Part shown: positions 35,016 to 42,976 of the stretch, piece by piece
Numbering within the stretch: the first letter of the stretch is position 1
How the letters are laid out: the number at the start of each line of letters is the position of its first letter
NCBI RefSeq assembly: GCF_029240175.1
Contig: NZ_JARBTM010000009.1
Span: 41,556-105,555, forward strand
Length of the DNA: 64,000 nucleotides
Direction: 5' to 3'
Source of the DNA: Anaerosolibacter sp.
GTDB lineage: Bacteria; Bacillota; Clostridia; Peptostreptococcales; Thermotaleaceae
Notes under the pieces: model-generated
Database searches by the model: none
What the model was told of the DNA's origin: nothing
The model's input: the letters and a program-made list of their open reading frames with translations, nothing else
Made by a program: the position numbers and the translations under genes

Positions 35016-35041
35016 TCAAAAGTCACTCTTTTTTCCGATAT
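35016..35041 (+). promoter_or_regulatory. Possible flagellar sigma-D type promoter
   Basis: TCAA, 14 bp, TCCGATAT: one mismatch from each of the TAAA and GCCGATAT elements of the motility sigma factor. It lies about 110 bp before the YjfB-like gene, which in other bacteria belongs to the motility group. This is a weak match by eye. Confidence 0.35.
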
Positions 35042-35149
35042 TCTCTGTTTGGCAAATCGATAGGATAAAGGTACGAATTCCGGATTTTTAGAAGGTATTT
35101 GCAAGATTTTGTAGAAAGAATCATAATAACCTTATTTGGAGGTGTTGTT

Positions 35150-35347
35150 ATGAATATAAGTGGATTTGCTGCACAGAATCTGTATAGCGTGAAACAGGCA
35201 TTAAATATTGCAACATTACAAAAAGCCATGAATCAAGATGCATCTGCCGTTAGTATGTTGGTAGAGGGAATGCAGCAAGTGAATAAAACTGTAATGGAGA
35301 ATTCTATTACACCCCATAAAGGAGGTAATATAGATATTTCAATTTAG
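35150..35347 (+). CDS. YjfB-like putative motility protein
   Basis: A 65-residue protein with NISGFAAQNLYSVKQALNIATLQKAMNQDASAV, the pattern of the YjfB family (PF14070), short helical proteins found in the sigma-D regulon of Bacillus. The role is unknown. The start is the ATG after TTGGAGG; an earlier in-frame ATG has no site. It is monocistronic with its own terminator. Confidence 0.82.
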   Translation: MNISGFAAQNLYSVKQALNIATLQKAMNQDASAVSMLVEGMQQVNKTVMENSITPHKGGNIDISI

Positions 35348-35354
35348 TATGAAG

Positions 35355-35377
35355 GCACTCAACAATGAGTGCTTTTT
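35355..35377 (+). terminator. Terminator of the YjfB-like gene
   Basis: GCACTCA / TGAGTGC stem with a four-base loop, then TTTTT. Confidence 0.85.
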
Positions 35378-35432
35378 ATGTTCATTAAATGAAGGAGAAA
35401 TATAGCGATTATAATTGCAATAGCGTAGAGCC

Positions 35433-35473
35433 AATAAAAATGAAACCGTATTGAGGAGAGCCAATACGGTTTC
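35433..35473 (-). terminator. Terminator of the hydroxyacid dehydrogenase gene
   Basis: GAAACCGTATTG / CAATACGGTTTC stem; on the minus strand it is followed by a T-rich stretch (CATTTTTATT). Confidence 0.75.
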
Positions 35474-35515
35474 TATGAGAGATGATCTGTTTGAATATGT
35501 ACACAAACAGAAAGA

Positions 35516-36481
35516 TTAAATTTTGCTGTTCACAATATTTATCGGAGCGCCTTGAATAAACGATTGAATATTAAGGGCTAAGAGATCGATCAGGCGTTGT
35601 CTTGATTCAAAACATTTCCACCCAATATGAGGTGTAAGAATAACATTGTTCATTGTAAACAAGGGATTATCAAGGGCAGGAGGTTCTGGGTCTTGAACGT
35701 CCAGGCCTGCGCCGGCAATGGTTTTGTTTTTAAGCGCTTCAATGAGGTCGAGCTCATTGATCACAGGGCCTCTAGAAGTATTTATAATAAACGCCGTGGG
35801 TTTCATGAGTTTTAACTTATCTTTGTCTATAAGATGTTTTGTATCTGGCGTTAAGGGACAGTGAATCGTCACAAAATCACTTTTGCGAAGTAATTCTTCA
35901 AGAGAAACGGACTGTATATTTGAATCATCCCACTGTTTTGGAGATCTATTAAACACAAGAACGTTCATGCCTAAAGCTCGGGCAACCTTCAATACTTGTT
36001 GACCGATTGTCCCTGCACCTATGATGCCTAGGGTTTTGTTCTGTACTTCAAAATGGGGTACTTGGAGGTGCTTTGTAAAGTTATCATAATTGTTTTGTTG
36101 GATCATTCTTTGTTGTAGTACGAATGAAGAACTCAAGGTTAAAATGAAGGTAATGGCTAGTTGTGCCACTGCTTCAGTGCTGTAACCTGGGACATTGCAG
36201 ACCGCAATATTTCTTTCTCTTGCTGTAGCGATATCAATATTGTTATATCCAGTGCCTGCTTCGCAAATAAGTTGAACGGATGAAGGCAATTGGGAGATGA
36301 TATCTCTTCCCATAGGCAGCTCTTTTGTGATGATAATATTCTGATCATTCACTCTTTCTAGAATTTCATCGTTGCTGCTATCGTCGTATTTTGTGAAAGT
36401 AGTGAGGTTCATTACTGGCGAAAAACTAAGCTTGTTATCAAAGTCAAGTTTTGCCGAATTAAGAAAAATGGTATTCTTCAT
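35516..36481 (-). CDS. D-isomer 2-hydroxyacid dehydrogenase
   Basis: A 321-residue NAD-dependent dehydrogenase of the glycerate/phosphoglycerate group. It has GIIGAGTIGQQV (NAD site, about residue 148), the catalytic Arg in NTSRGPVINE (about 235), the Glu in AGLDVQDPEPP (about 262) and the His in LTPHIGW (about 287). The start is the ATG after AAGGAGG; the longer frame has no site. The exact substrate (glycerate, hydroxypyruvate, lactate or another acid) cannot be told. It follows the small T-box gene, but a hairpin lies between them. Confidence 0.9.
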   Translation of the reverse strand: MKNTIFLNSAKLDFDNKLSFSPVMNLTTFTKYDDSSNDEILERVNDQNIIITKELPMGRDIISQLPSSVQLICEAGTGYNNIDIATARERNIAVCNVPGYSTEAVAQLAITFILTLSSSFVLQQRMIQQNNYDNFTKHLQVPHFEVQNKTLGIIGAGTIGQQVLKVARALGMNVLVFNRSPKQWDDSNIQSVSLEELLRKSDFVTIHCPLTPDTKHLIDKDKLKLMKPTAFIINTSRGPVINELDLIEALKNKTIAGAGLDVQDPEPPALDNPLFTMNNVILTPHIGWKCFESRQRLIDLLALNIQSFIQGAPINIVNSKI

Positions 36482-36570
36482 GATTACCTCCTTATAGTAT
36501 ATATTTACAATTATTAGTATAAGGCAGGCTTGGGAAATTGTCAAAAAATTTTGTACATTATAACAAGATC

Positions 36571-36605
36571 AGATGACTATATAAGGCTCTTTGTATAGTC
36601 ATCTG
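36571..36605 (-). terminator. Hairpin after the second small T-box gene
   Basis: AGATGACTATA / TATAGTCATCT, 22 bases after the stop of the small gene. The T run is weak on the minus strand, so termination may be partial. Confidence 0.5.
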
Positions 36606-36626
36606 AATAAAAGAATACAGAATACA

Positions 36627-36830
36627 TTACTTCACAATTTTAAGAAATGCATAGACATCAGATTGAAAAAAATCTAGGTCGTCTGCATGGGCACCTTGAC
36701 CCCAAAAGTTCATAGTATTCACTTTCTTCTCTGGAACCTCTGATCTATTCATTGGCTGATTATCAGTGTTGGTGGACGAAGGTGAATGATCCTTTGTTAA
36801 GTTCATTAAGCTGACTGCTGCATTGTGCAT
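36627..36830 (-). CDS. T-box-controlled small protein of unknown function, paralogue 2
   Basis: A 67-residue protein. The ATG at 36828-36830 has a strong AAAGGAGG site; an earlier in-frame ATG has none. It shares with the product of 15848-16054 the N-terminal NAAVSLMNLTKD block and the C-terminal MNFWGQGAHADDLDFF block. The centre (about 16-40) is hydrophilic and diverged. It has no signal, no membrane segment and no Cys. It is alone behind an Ile-type T-box and lies downstream of ilvN-ilvB in the same direction. I do not recognise the family; the matched control suggests a role tied to isoleucine starvation. Confidence 0.75.
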   Translation of the reverse strand: MHNAAVSLMNLTKDHSPSSTNTDNQPMNRSEVPEKKVNTMNFWGQGAHADDLDFFQSDVYAFLKIVK

Positions 36831-36884
36831 ATTAATTCCTCCTTTAAAATGTCTTCTAATATTAAAATTTTGATAAAAAGGCAC

Positions 36885-36912
36885 ACTACGTGTGCTTTCC
36901 TATACTATAAAA
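36885..36912. repeat. Short version of the leader repeat
   Basis: GGCACAC-TAC-GTGTGC followed by TTTCCTATACTATAAAAAAA. The outer sequences GGCACAC and CTTTCCTATACTATAAAAAAA also flank copy B of the 94-bp element in the ilvN leader. This may be the same site without the inserted core. Confidence 0.55.
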
Positions 36913-37192
36913 AAATTCGTCCTTAAAATATGATCTTAAGGACGAATATATTTCGCGGTACCACCTTAATTGTTTCTCCTTGAAGAATAGGAGAGAACCT
37001 CTCATGGGTTTAAATAAACCGAGGTCGTTATCGAGACCAAAACGGTATCACCTACTCTAAAAATTTCGAAGATACTGCTCCGGAGTGATCCATATTTTAC
37101 GACAGTATCGATTTTCACCAGCCACCGACTCTCTAAAACTGTGAATGTAAAATATCATTCTCCATCAATGCATTCAGAATATTCAGTTAATT
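36906..37192 (-). ncRNA. T-box leader, isoleucine type, for the second small protein gene
   Basis: The minus strand shows AGAGAGTCGGTGGCTGGTG, the specifier region GGATCACTCCGGAG, the T-box AAGGTGGTACCGCG (complement of 36953-36966) and a terminator, ATTCGTCCTTAA / TTAAGGACGAAT, with TTTTTTT. The specifier triplet is AUC (37087-37089), the same as in the first small-gene leader, whose stem I it closely matches. Confidence 0.94.
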
Positions 37193-37198
37193 TATAAT

Positions 37199-37227
37199 AT
37201 TGTAACAACTACAGCCCGTATTGTCAA
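37199..37227 (-). promoter_or_regulatory. Promoter of the second small-protein T-box transcript
   Basis: On the minus strand TTGACA, 17 bp, TACAAT. It lies between the end of ilvB and the leader. Confidence 0.82.
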
Positions 37228-37317
37228 TAGACTTTTATAAAAAATGCAAAAGGAAATTATTAGGGCATTTACGCTGCGCTTTAAGAATAAAGAACTATAG
37301 CTAGTGGTTTTCCTGTT

Positions 37318-38973
37318 TTATGGATTCTTTGTCATTTCCTCGAGTCCTTTGCCTGCAAGGACAATAGGAAGTACTAAGTTTTCAGGGTCAATGGTACATT
37401 CTATAATTGTGAATTTGCCATTGTTAAGGGCCTTTTCTAAGACCGCAGGGGCATTCATTGCATCATCGATGCGATAACCTTCAGCACCGAAGGCATTTGC
37501 TAACATGACAAAATCGATTTTATTTTCAAAATGTACCCCAGTGTATCGTTGGTTTGAATAATAATGTTGAAGCTGTCTTACCATTCCAAGGGTTTGATTA
37601 TTGAATACCAGGATTTTGATAGGCAATCCTAGCTCCGCAATGGCACCTATTTCTGTCATGCCCATCTGAAAACTGCCATCGCCGGTGATGGCAATAACCA
37701 ATTGATTCGGTTTTGCTACTTGAACCCCAAGAGCAGCTGGAATGCCATATCCCATCGTCCCTAATCCCCCCGAAGAAATAAAGGTTCGCGGCTTGTTAAA
37801 GTCATAGTAAGTAGCTGTCCACATCTGATGTTGACCCACATCGGTGGTAATCAGAATGTCATTGGGTGCAGCCTCTGACAATTTTTTGAGAATCCACGGC
37901 ACGTTACGGCCTGGCAATACAGGAGGTACTCTCTCTGGATGAATGAAGTTAATCGATTCATGGGGTGCTTGATGTTTTTCCATAAGCTTGATCATATCTA
38001 TTAGAATATTTTTTACGTCCCCAACGATCGGTATATCTGCATGGATGTTTTTTCCGATCTCAGCTGGGTCAATATCAATATGAATGATTGTTGCATTTGG
38101 GGCAAACTTTTCTGGATTTCCTACAACCCGGTCATCAAAACGCATGCCTAAGGCCACAAAACAATCACACCCTTGAACGATGTTATTTGCTTCTTGGTTG
38201 CCGTATGTTCCCAACATTCCAGCAAATTCTTTACGATCGGCTGGATAAGCACCTAGACCCATAAGGGTTGAGACCACTTTCCCTTTTGTCAAATCTATGA
38301 TTTTTTTCACTTGATCCGATGCATCGCTGTGGATGACGCCTCCCCCAGTACAAAACACTACATTCTTAGAATCTTGGATTTTTTGTACTGCCTTTTTGAT
38401 CATAGAGGGATGGCCCTGGGTAGTAGGTTTATAACTGCGTATTTCTACCTTTTTATAGGGTATGAATTCAGCGATGTCCATAGAGACATTGCGGGGAATA
38501 TCAATTAGTACAGGACCAGGTCTGCCGGTTTTGGCGATATAAAAAGCCTCAGCTACGATGCGGGGTAAATCTTTAATGTCTTGGACCAAGTAATTGTGCT
38601 TTGTTATTGGATGGGTTATACCCGTAATATCTACTTCCTGAAAAGCATCGGTTCCAACCATGGCTTGAGGAACTTGGCCTGTAAAGAATACAATGGGGAT
38701 AGAATCCATATAAGCGGTAGCTATTCCAGTTACCAAATTTGTTGCGCCAGGTCCTGAGGTAGCCAAGCAAACACCAACACCACCGGTTGCCCGAGCATAC
38801 CCACTGGCTGCGTGGGCAGCTCCTTGCTCATGTCTTACAAGAATATGTTTAATAGAGCTATTTAGTAAAGCATCATAGATTTCCAGAACCGTTCCTCCAG
38901 GGTATCCAAAAATTATTTCAACACCTTGATCTTCCAACGTTTTCACCAAGGTTTCTGCACCATTTAATCGCAT
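37318..38973 (-). CDS. ilvB: Acetolactate synthase, large catalytic subunit
   Basis: A 551-residue TPP enzyme that joins two pyruvates, or pyruvate and 2-oxobutyrate, in the first common step to Val, Leu and Ile. It has the catalytic Glu in VRHEQGAAHAASGYA (about 47), the FAD region and the TPP/Mg site ITGDGSFQM to NNQTLGMVRQ. The length is typical of the anabolic form. The start follows AAAGGTGG. It lies 58 bp after ilvN. There is no clear terminator before the next T-box promoter. Confidence 0.97.
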   Translation of the reverse strand: MRLNGAETLVKTLEDQGVEIIFGYPGGTVLEIYDALLNSSIKHILVRHEQGAAHAASGYARATGGVGVCLATSGPGATNLVTGIATAYMDSIPIVFFTGQVPQAMVGTDAFQEVDITGITHPITKHNYLVQDIKDLPRIVAEAFYIAKTGRPGPVLIDIPRNVSMDIAEFIPYKKVEIRSYKPTTQGHPSMIKKAVQKIQDSKNVVFCTGGGVIHSDASDQVKKIIDLTKGKVVSTLMGLGAYPADRKEFAGMLGTYGNQEANNIVQGCDCFVALGMRFDDRVVGNPEKFAPNATIIHIDIDPAEIGKNIHADIPIVGDVKNILIDMIKLMEKHQAPHESINFIHPERVPPVLPGRNVPWILKKLSEAAPNDILITTDVGQHQMWTATYYDFNKPRTFISSGGLGTMGYGIPAALGVQVAKPNQLVIAITGDGSFQMGMTEIGAIAELGLPIKILVFNNQTLGMVRQLQHYYSNQRYTGVHFENKIDFVMLANAFGAEGYRIDDAMNAPAVLEKALNNGKFTIIECTIDPENLVLPIVLAGKGLEEMTKNP

Positions 38974-39031
38974 AGAATCAATCCACCTTTCTAATAAACA
39001 GTCTTAGAAACTACATATCTGTATTTCTCAG

Positions 39032-39508
39032 CTAGTTACTTCTTAATATTGAAATTGTGCCTGTCTTTACAAGCTCTTTAATTTTAAAGGGTTTTAATGA
39101 TTTGATAATTGCCTGTATCTTTGCTTCATCTCCTGTAGCTTCGATGGTTAGAGACTTTTGTCCAATATCAACTACACGGGCTCTAAAAATATCCATTAAC
39201 TGAATAATCTCAGATTTTGTATTGTTATCAGTAGCCACCCGGATTAAAAGAAGCTGACGATCTACCGTTTCTTGGGATGTAACATCCTGTACCTTGATGA
39301 CATCGATTAATTTATGAAGCTGCTTTGAGACCTGCTCAATGATTTTGTCATCTCCATCTACAACGATCGTCATTCGAGAAGTGTTAGGATCATCCGTGGC
39401 GCTAACGACTAAACTTTCAATATTGTAACCTCGCCTGCTAAACAAACCTGAAACCTTAGAAAGCACACCAGGGTTATTCTCCACCAATACAATTAAAGTA
39501 TGCTTCAT
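39032..39508 (-). CDS. ilvN: Acetolactate synthase, small regulatory subunit
   Basis: A 158-residue subunit with an N-terminal ACT domain (KHTLIVLVENNPGVLSKVSGLFSRRGYNIESL) that senses valine or leucine, and the C-terminal ALS_ss_C domain. The start is the ATG after GGAGG; the longer frame has no site. It comes first in the operon, before ilvB, the reverse of the usual ilvB-ilvN order. Confidence 0.96.
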   Translation of the reverse strand: MKHTLIVLVENNPGVLSKVSGLFSRRGYNIESLVVSATDDPNTSRMTIVVDGDDKIIEQVSKQLHKLIDVIKVQDVTSQETVDRQLLLIRVATDNNTKSEIIQLMDIFRARVVDIGQKSLTIEATGDEAKIQAIIKSLKPFKIKELVKTGTISILRSN

Positions 39509-39572
39509 ATGCAAACCTCCATATCCTTTAAAATGAATAATAGTAAATAATAAAAAAGGCACACTTCGCTTG

Positions 39573-39666
39573 CTTCGCTAGGGGAACCTAGTTCCCCTTC
39601 GACGGGTGCAAAGCAGCCTGAGCACCCCTCTGAGTGCGGCATGGGATTGCTTCCCCTGCACCCCTG
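39573..39666. repeat. Dispersed 94-bp element, copy B
   Basis: Matches copy A (16122-16215) with seven differences by hand count and no gap. In this copy the second stem can form as GGGTGC / GCACCC. It stands between the T-box terminator of the ilvN leader and the ilvN ribosome site, and touches the 50-bp palindrome. Confidence 0.85.
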
Positions 39667-39714
39667 TTTTTTTATAGTATAGGAAAGTATACTTTCCTAT
39701 ACTATAAAAAAACA
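39665..39714. repeat. 50-bp perfect palindrome
   Basis: TGTTTTTTTATAGTATAGG reads into its own exact complement through the centre AAAGTA-TACTTT. It directly follows the T-box terminator, whose T run it shares, and precedes the 94-bp element in the direction of transcription. It may form a second, backup hairpin. Confidence 0.85.
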
Positions 39715-39968
39715 CATGCATCCCAAAAGGGACGAATGTGTAATCCGCGGTACCACCCTACTAGATTTACCTGAAATCAGTAAATCCACTTAACCCTCTA
39801 ACGTCGGGGAAACGGCAAGACTTACTGAATGCTTCGTTCATGTTCAGTCTTGAAGTTTAGGAACGAGTTCCCCATGTCTATCAACTAGTTCACACCAAAC
39901 ACTAGCTCTCTGAATGACTTTCACAGCTACTACTTTCCATCATAACCTTTGCCCATATGAAGTTAATT
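39706..39968 (-). ncRNA. T-box leader, leucine type, of ilvN-ilvB
   Basis: The minus strand has AGAGAGCTAGTGTTTGGTG, the specifier region GGAACTCGTTCCTAAAC, the T-box AGGGTGGTACCGCGG (complement of 39744-39758) and a terminator, ACACATTCGTCCC / GGGATGCATGTGT, with TTTTTTT. The triplet before the purine and NUCC is CUC (39865-39867), a Leu codon. Confidence 0.93.
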
Positions 39969-39975
39969 AGTAGTT

Positions 39976-40004
39976 ATTATACACATGACGATTAATTTAT
40001 ACAA
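39976..40004 (-). promoter_or_regulatory. Promoter of ilvN-ilvB
   Basis: On the minus strand TTGTAT, 17 bp, TATAAT, just upstream of the T-box leader. Confidence 0.65.
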
Positions 40005-40176
40005 AGTGCATTTTAAGTGAAAAACGGAGATTATACGAAATTAGCATCATATTGCTATAAATTTCTGAAAATTTAGCCATTTTGAAACTATTCTCAATTT
40101 AAGCCACGATGATGATGTAGCATGATCACGTTTAAGTTGTGAATTAAATAAATTTGATGAAAGCGCATAAATATAA

Positions 40177-40205
40177 TTGACAAAACATTCAAAAAAAGGT
40201 TAAAT
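40177..40205 (+). promoter_or_regulatory. Promoter of hom and the aspartokinase gene
   Basis: TTGACA, 17 bp, TTAAAT, about 65 bp before the hom start. No T-box or riboswitch is visible in 40005-40270. Confidence 0.65.
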
Positions 40206-40270
40206 AGATAGATATAGAAATGTATATATATACGAAACGGGATTGAATATTTGAGAAAAGAGGTTATGAA

Positions 40271-41557
40271 ATGCAGAAGTTAAAAGTTGGTTTAATGGGA
40301 TTTGGAACTGTTGGAAGTGGTGTTTGGAGAGTACTTCAGGATAACAGTGACAAAATTATTGAAAATTGCGGCTTTAAAATAGAGGTATCGAAGATATTAG
40401 TACGTGATTTGTCCAAAGAGAGAAATAGTGAAATAGCCAGAGGCGTTTTTACAGACAATCCCTTGGAGATTCTAAATGATGAAAACATTAAAATCGTTGT
40501 AGAGGTCATGGGTGGTATTGAACCTGCAAAGGAATATATGCTTGAGGCGATAAAGCGAGGAAAACATGTTGTTACTGCAAATAAAGCCCTGATTGCTTCC
40601 CACGGGGATATGCTTTTGAAGGCAGCAAAGGATGCAAATGTAAAATTACTGTACGAAGCAAGCGTTGCAGGCGGCATCCCAATAATACATGCCATAAAAG
40701 AAAGCTTATCAGCCAATAGGATCAATAGCATTATGGGTATATTGAATGGAACAACGAACTATATTCTGTCTAAAATGACGTCAGAAAGGATGGAATATGA
40801 TATTGTTTTAAAAGAGGCACAGGAAAAAGGATATGCTGAGGCCGATCCAACCAGTGATGTGGAGGCTTTCGACGCTGCCTATAAGCTGACAATTCTAGCT
40901 AGGTTAGCATTTGGAATAGATGTAAAGATTGAGGATATTTACCGTGAGGGGATTACAAATATTTCACCTATTGATATTGAATATGCTACAGAGCTTGGTT
41001 ATGTAATAAAGCTATTGGCTATTGCAAAAGAAACAAATGGTAAGATTGAGCTGAAGGTACATCCTACTTTTATCCCCAAGGGGCACCCTTTGGCTGCGGT
41101 AGGGGATGCCTTTAATGCAGTATATATAAAAGGAAATGCCGTAGGAGAATTGATGTTTTACGGTAAAGGAGCTGGAGATTTGCCGACGGGTAGTGCTGTG
41201 GTTGGAGATATCATCTCTATTATTCGAGAAGGCTCGCCCAATAAAATGATTACGCAAGTAATAAATGAAAAAGACCTAAGCAACATAAAGGATATGGGAA
41301 GTAACCAAGGGGAGTACTATGTACGATTGCTGATAAAAGATATTCCTGGTATACTAGGAAAAATTGCTTCGCTGTTTGGTAAGTATAATGTCAGTTTGTC
41401 TTCTGTTATTCAAAAGGGGAAAGAAGAACCTGCGGTTTCTCTTGTGTTTATTACCCATGAGACAATAGAGCTCAATGTACAGTATGCCCTTACAGATATT
41501 GCTAAATTACCTGAGGTTGTGAGCATTGCCAATGTAATTCGTGTTGAAAATATATAG
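40271..41557 (+). CDS. hom: Homoserine dehydrogenase
   Basis: A 428-residue enzyme that reduces aspartate semialdehyde to homoserine, on the way to Thr and Met. It has the NAD(P) site GFGTVGSG (about 11-18), ANKALIA, the conserved GILNGTTNYILSKM, EAQEKGYAEADPTSDVEAFDAAYKL with the catalytic Lys and Asp, and a C-terminal ACT domain (about 350-428) for feedback control. The start follows AAAGAGG. It is 37 bp before the aspartokinase gene, so they form an operon. Confidence 0.96.
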   Translation: MQKLKVGLMGFGTVGSGVWRVLQDNSDKIIENCGFKIEVSKILVRDLSKERNSEIARGVFTDNPLEILNDENIKIVVEVMGGIEPAKEYMLEAIKRGKHVVTANKALIASHGDMLLKAAKDANVKLLYEASVAGGIPIIHAIKESLSANRINSIMGILNGTTNYILSKMTSERMEYDIVLKEAQEKGYAEADPTSDVEAFDAAYKLTILARLAFGIDVKIEDIYREGITNISPIDIEYATELGYVIKLLAIAKETNGKIELKVHPTFIPKGHPLAAVGDAFNAVYIKGNAVGELMFYGKGAGDLPTGSAVVGDIISIIREGSPNKMITQVINEKDLSNIKDMGSNQGEYYVRLLIKDIPGILGKIASLFGKYNVSLSSVIQKGKEEPAVSLVFITHETIELNVQYALTDIAKLPEVVSIANVIRVENI

Positions 41558-41594
41558 AGATAAAAAGTTTTATTTATTATAGGGGGAAAGAATA

Positions 41595-42923
41595 ATGAGC
41601 GAGGTTATAGTAGCGAAATTTGGCGGAAGCTCACTTGCCGATAGTAAGCAGTTTTTAAAGGTGAAAAATATTGTTTTATCGGATAATAGGAGACGATATG
41701 TTGTACCTTCTGCGCCAGGAAAAAGAAGTCGTGAAGATCATAAAATTACGGATTTATTATATTTATGCCATCAGCATGTGGCCCAAAGACTTCCTTTTGA
41801 TGAGGTATACAGTATTATCGAGAAAAGATACCTAGATATTTGCACAGAATTAGGTGTCTCTTTAGATATGAAGGCGATTCTTACGGAAGTCAAGAGCCGT
41901 ATTGCACAAGGCACTTCTGCGGACTATGCAGCCAGTCGAGGGGAGTATTTGAATGGGTTAATCCTTGCAGACTATCTTGGGTATGAGTTCATTGATGCAG
42001 CAGAGTTAATTGTTTTTGATAAAAATGGTCAATTTGATGCAGAGGCTACACAAAACAGGGTCCAGACACGATTAGCATCTGTTAACCAAGGGGTGATTCC
42101 TGGTTTTTATGGTGCCATGGAGGACGCTACAATCAAAACTTTTTCAAGAGGCGGTTCAGATGTAACAGGTGCCATTATCGCTAGGGGTGTTGCCGCGAGT
42201 GTTTATGAAAATTGGACCGATGTCTCAGGGTTTTGTATGGCAGACCCTAGAATTATTGAAGAGCCTAAACTTATAGAGAAGATTACCTACAAAGAACTTC
42301 GAGAGCTTTCCTATATGGGTGCTTCGGTACTCCATGAAGAGGCTATTTTTCCTGTAAAAAAGGAAGGGATACCCATCAAGATTAAGAATACCAATAAACC
42401 CCAGGATGAAGGCACACTGATTCTCAGTGATTTATCGCCAGTAAGCTATTCGGGTACGATCACTGGTATAGCTGGGAAAAAAGGGTTCACTGTTATTGCC
42501 ATAGAAAAAATGCTGATGAGCTCTGAAAAGGGTTTTTTCCGCAAACTCCTTTCCATACTGGAGGGAAATGATATCTCCGTTGAGCATATGCCATCCAGTA
42601 TTGACTCCGTTTCACTGGTTATTGCAGATTCAGAGCTTGGGAATAAAATGGAGAAGGTAATAAGTGATATCCATTCACAATTATGCCCAGAATCTATTGT
42701 TGGCTATCCAAATATGGCACTGATTGCTGTAGTGGGTAGAGGGATGATTAAAACCAAGGGGATATCTGCGAAAGTATTTGGTGCGTTGGCTCAAGAAGGC
42801 ATCAATGTTCGTATGATCACCCAGGGCTCTAGCGAGTTAAATATTATTGTTGGAATTGAAAATGAGGATTTTGAAAAGGCAATCAAGGCAATTTACAAAA
42901 ATTTTATTGCTAAAAAAATATAA
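41595..42923 (+). CDS. Aspartate kinase
   Basis: A 442-residue kinase that phosphorylates aspartate, the first step to Lys, Thr and Met. It has AKFGGSSLAD at the start, GFYGAMEDATIKTFSRGGSDVTG (substrate and ATP site, about 175-198) and two C-terminal ACT domains (about 290-442) with feedback control. The form and length match the monofunctional class III or YclM-like type. Its partner hom suggests service to threonine. The start follows AGGGGG. No terminator is clear after it. Confidence 0.95.
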   Translation: MSEVIVAKFGGSSLADSKQFLKVKNIVLSDNRRRYVVPSAPGKRSREDHKITDLLYLCHQHVAQRLPFDEVYSIIEKRYLDICTELGVSLDMKAILTEVKSRIAQGTSADYAASRGEYLNGLILADYLGYEFIDAAELIVFDKNGQFDAEATQNRVQTRLASVNQGVIPGFYGAMEDATIKTFSRGGSDVTGAIIARGVAASVYENWTDVSGFCMADPRIIEEPKLIEKITYKELRELSYMGASVLHEEAIFPVKKEGIPIKIKNTNKPQDEGTLILSDLSPVSYSGTITGIAGKKGFTVIAIEKMLMSSEKGFFRKLLSILEGNDISVEHMPSSIDSVSLVIADSELGNKMEKVISDIHSQLCPESIVGYPNMALIAVVGRGMIKTKGISAKVFGALAQEGINVRMITQGSSELNIIVGIENEDFEKAIKAIYKNFIAKKI

Positions 42924-42941
42924 AAAAATTATTTAATATAG

Positions 42942-42970
42942 TTGACAGATGATTTTGAAAATAGTAGAAT
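42942..42970 (+). promoter_or_regulatory. Promoter of leuA
   Basis: TTGACA, 17 bp, TAGAAT, just before the T-box leader. Confidence 0.8.
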
Positions 42971-42976
42971 AAGTTT

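Noticed and set aside
36627..36830. The small T-box protein as an anti-TRAP (RtpA) relative
   Set aside because: Anti-TRAP is a Cys-rich zinc protein under a Trp T-box. This product has no Cys, and the specifier reads Ile.
40005..40270. A possible T-box or lysine/threonine-type riboswitch before hom
   Set aside because: No AGGGTGG-type sequence or known aptamer core is present; only a promoter is visible.
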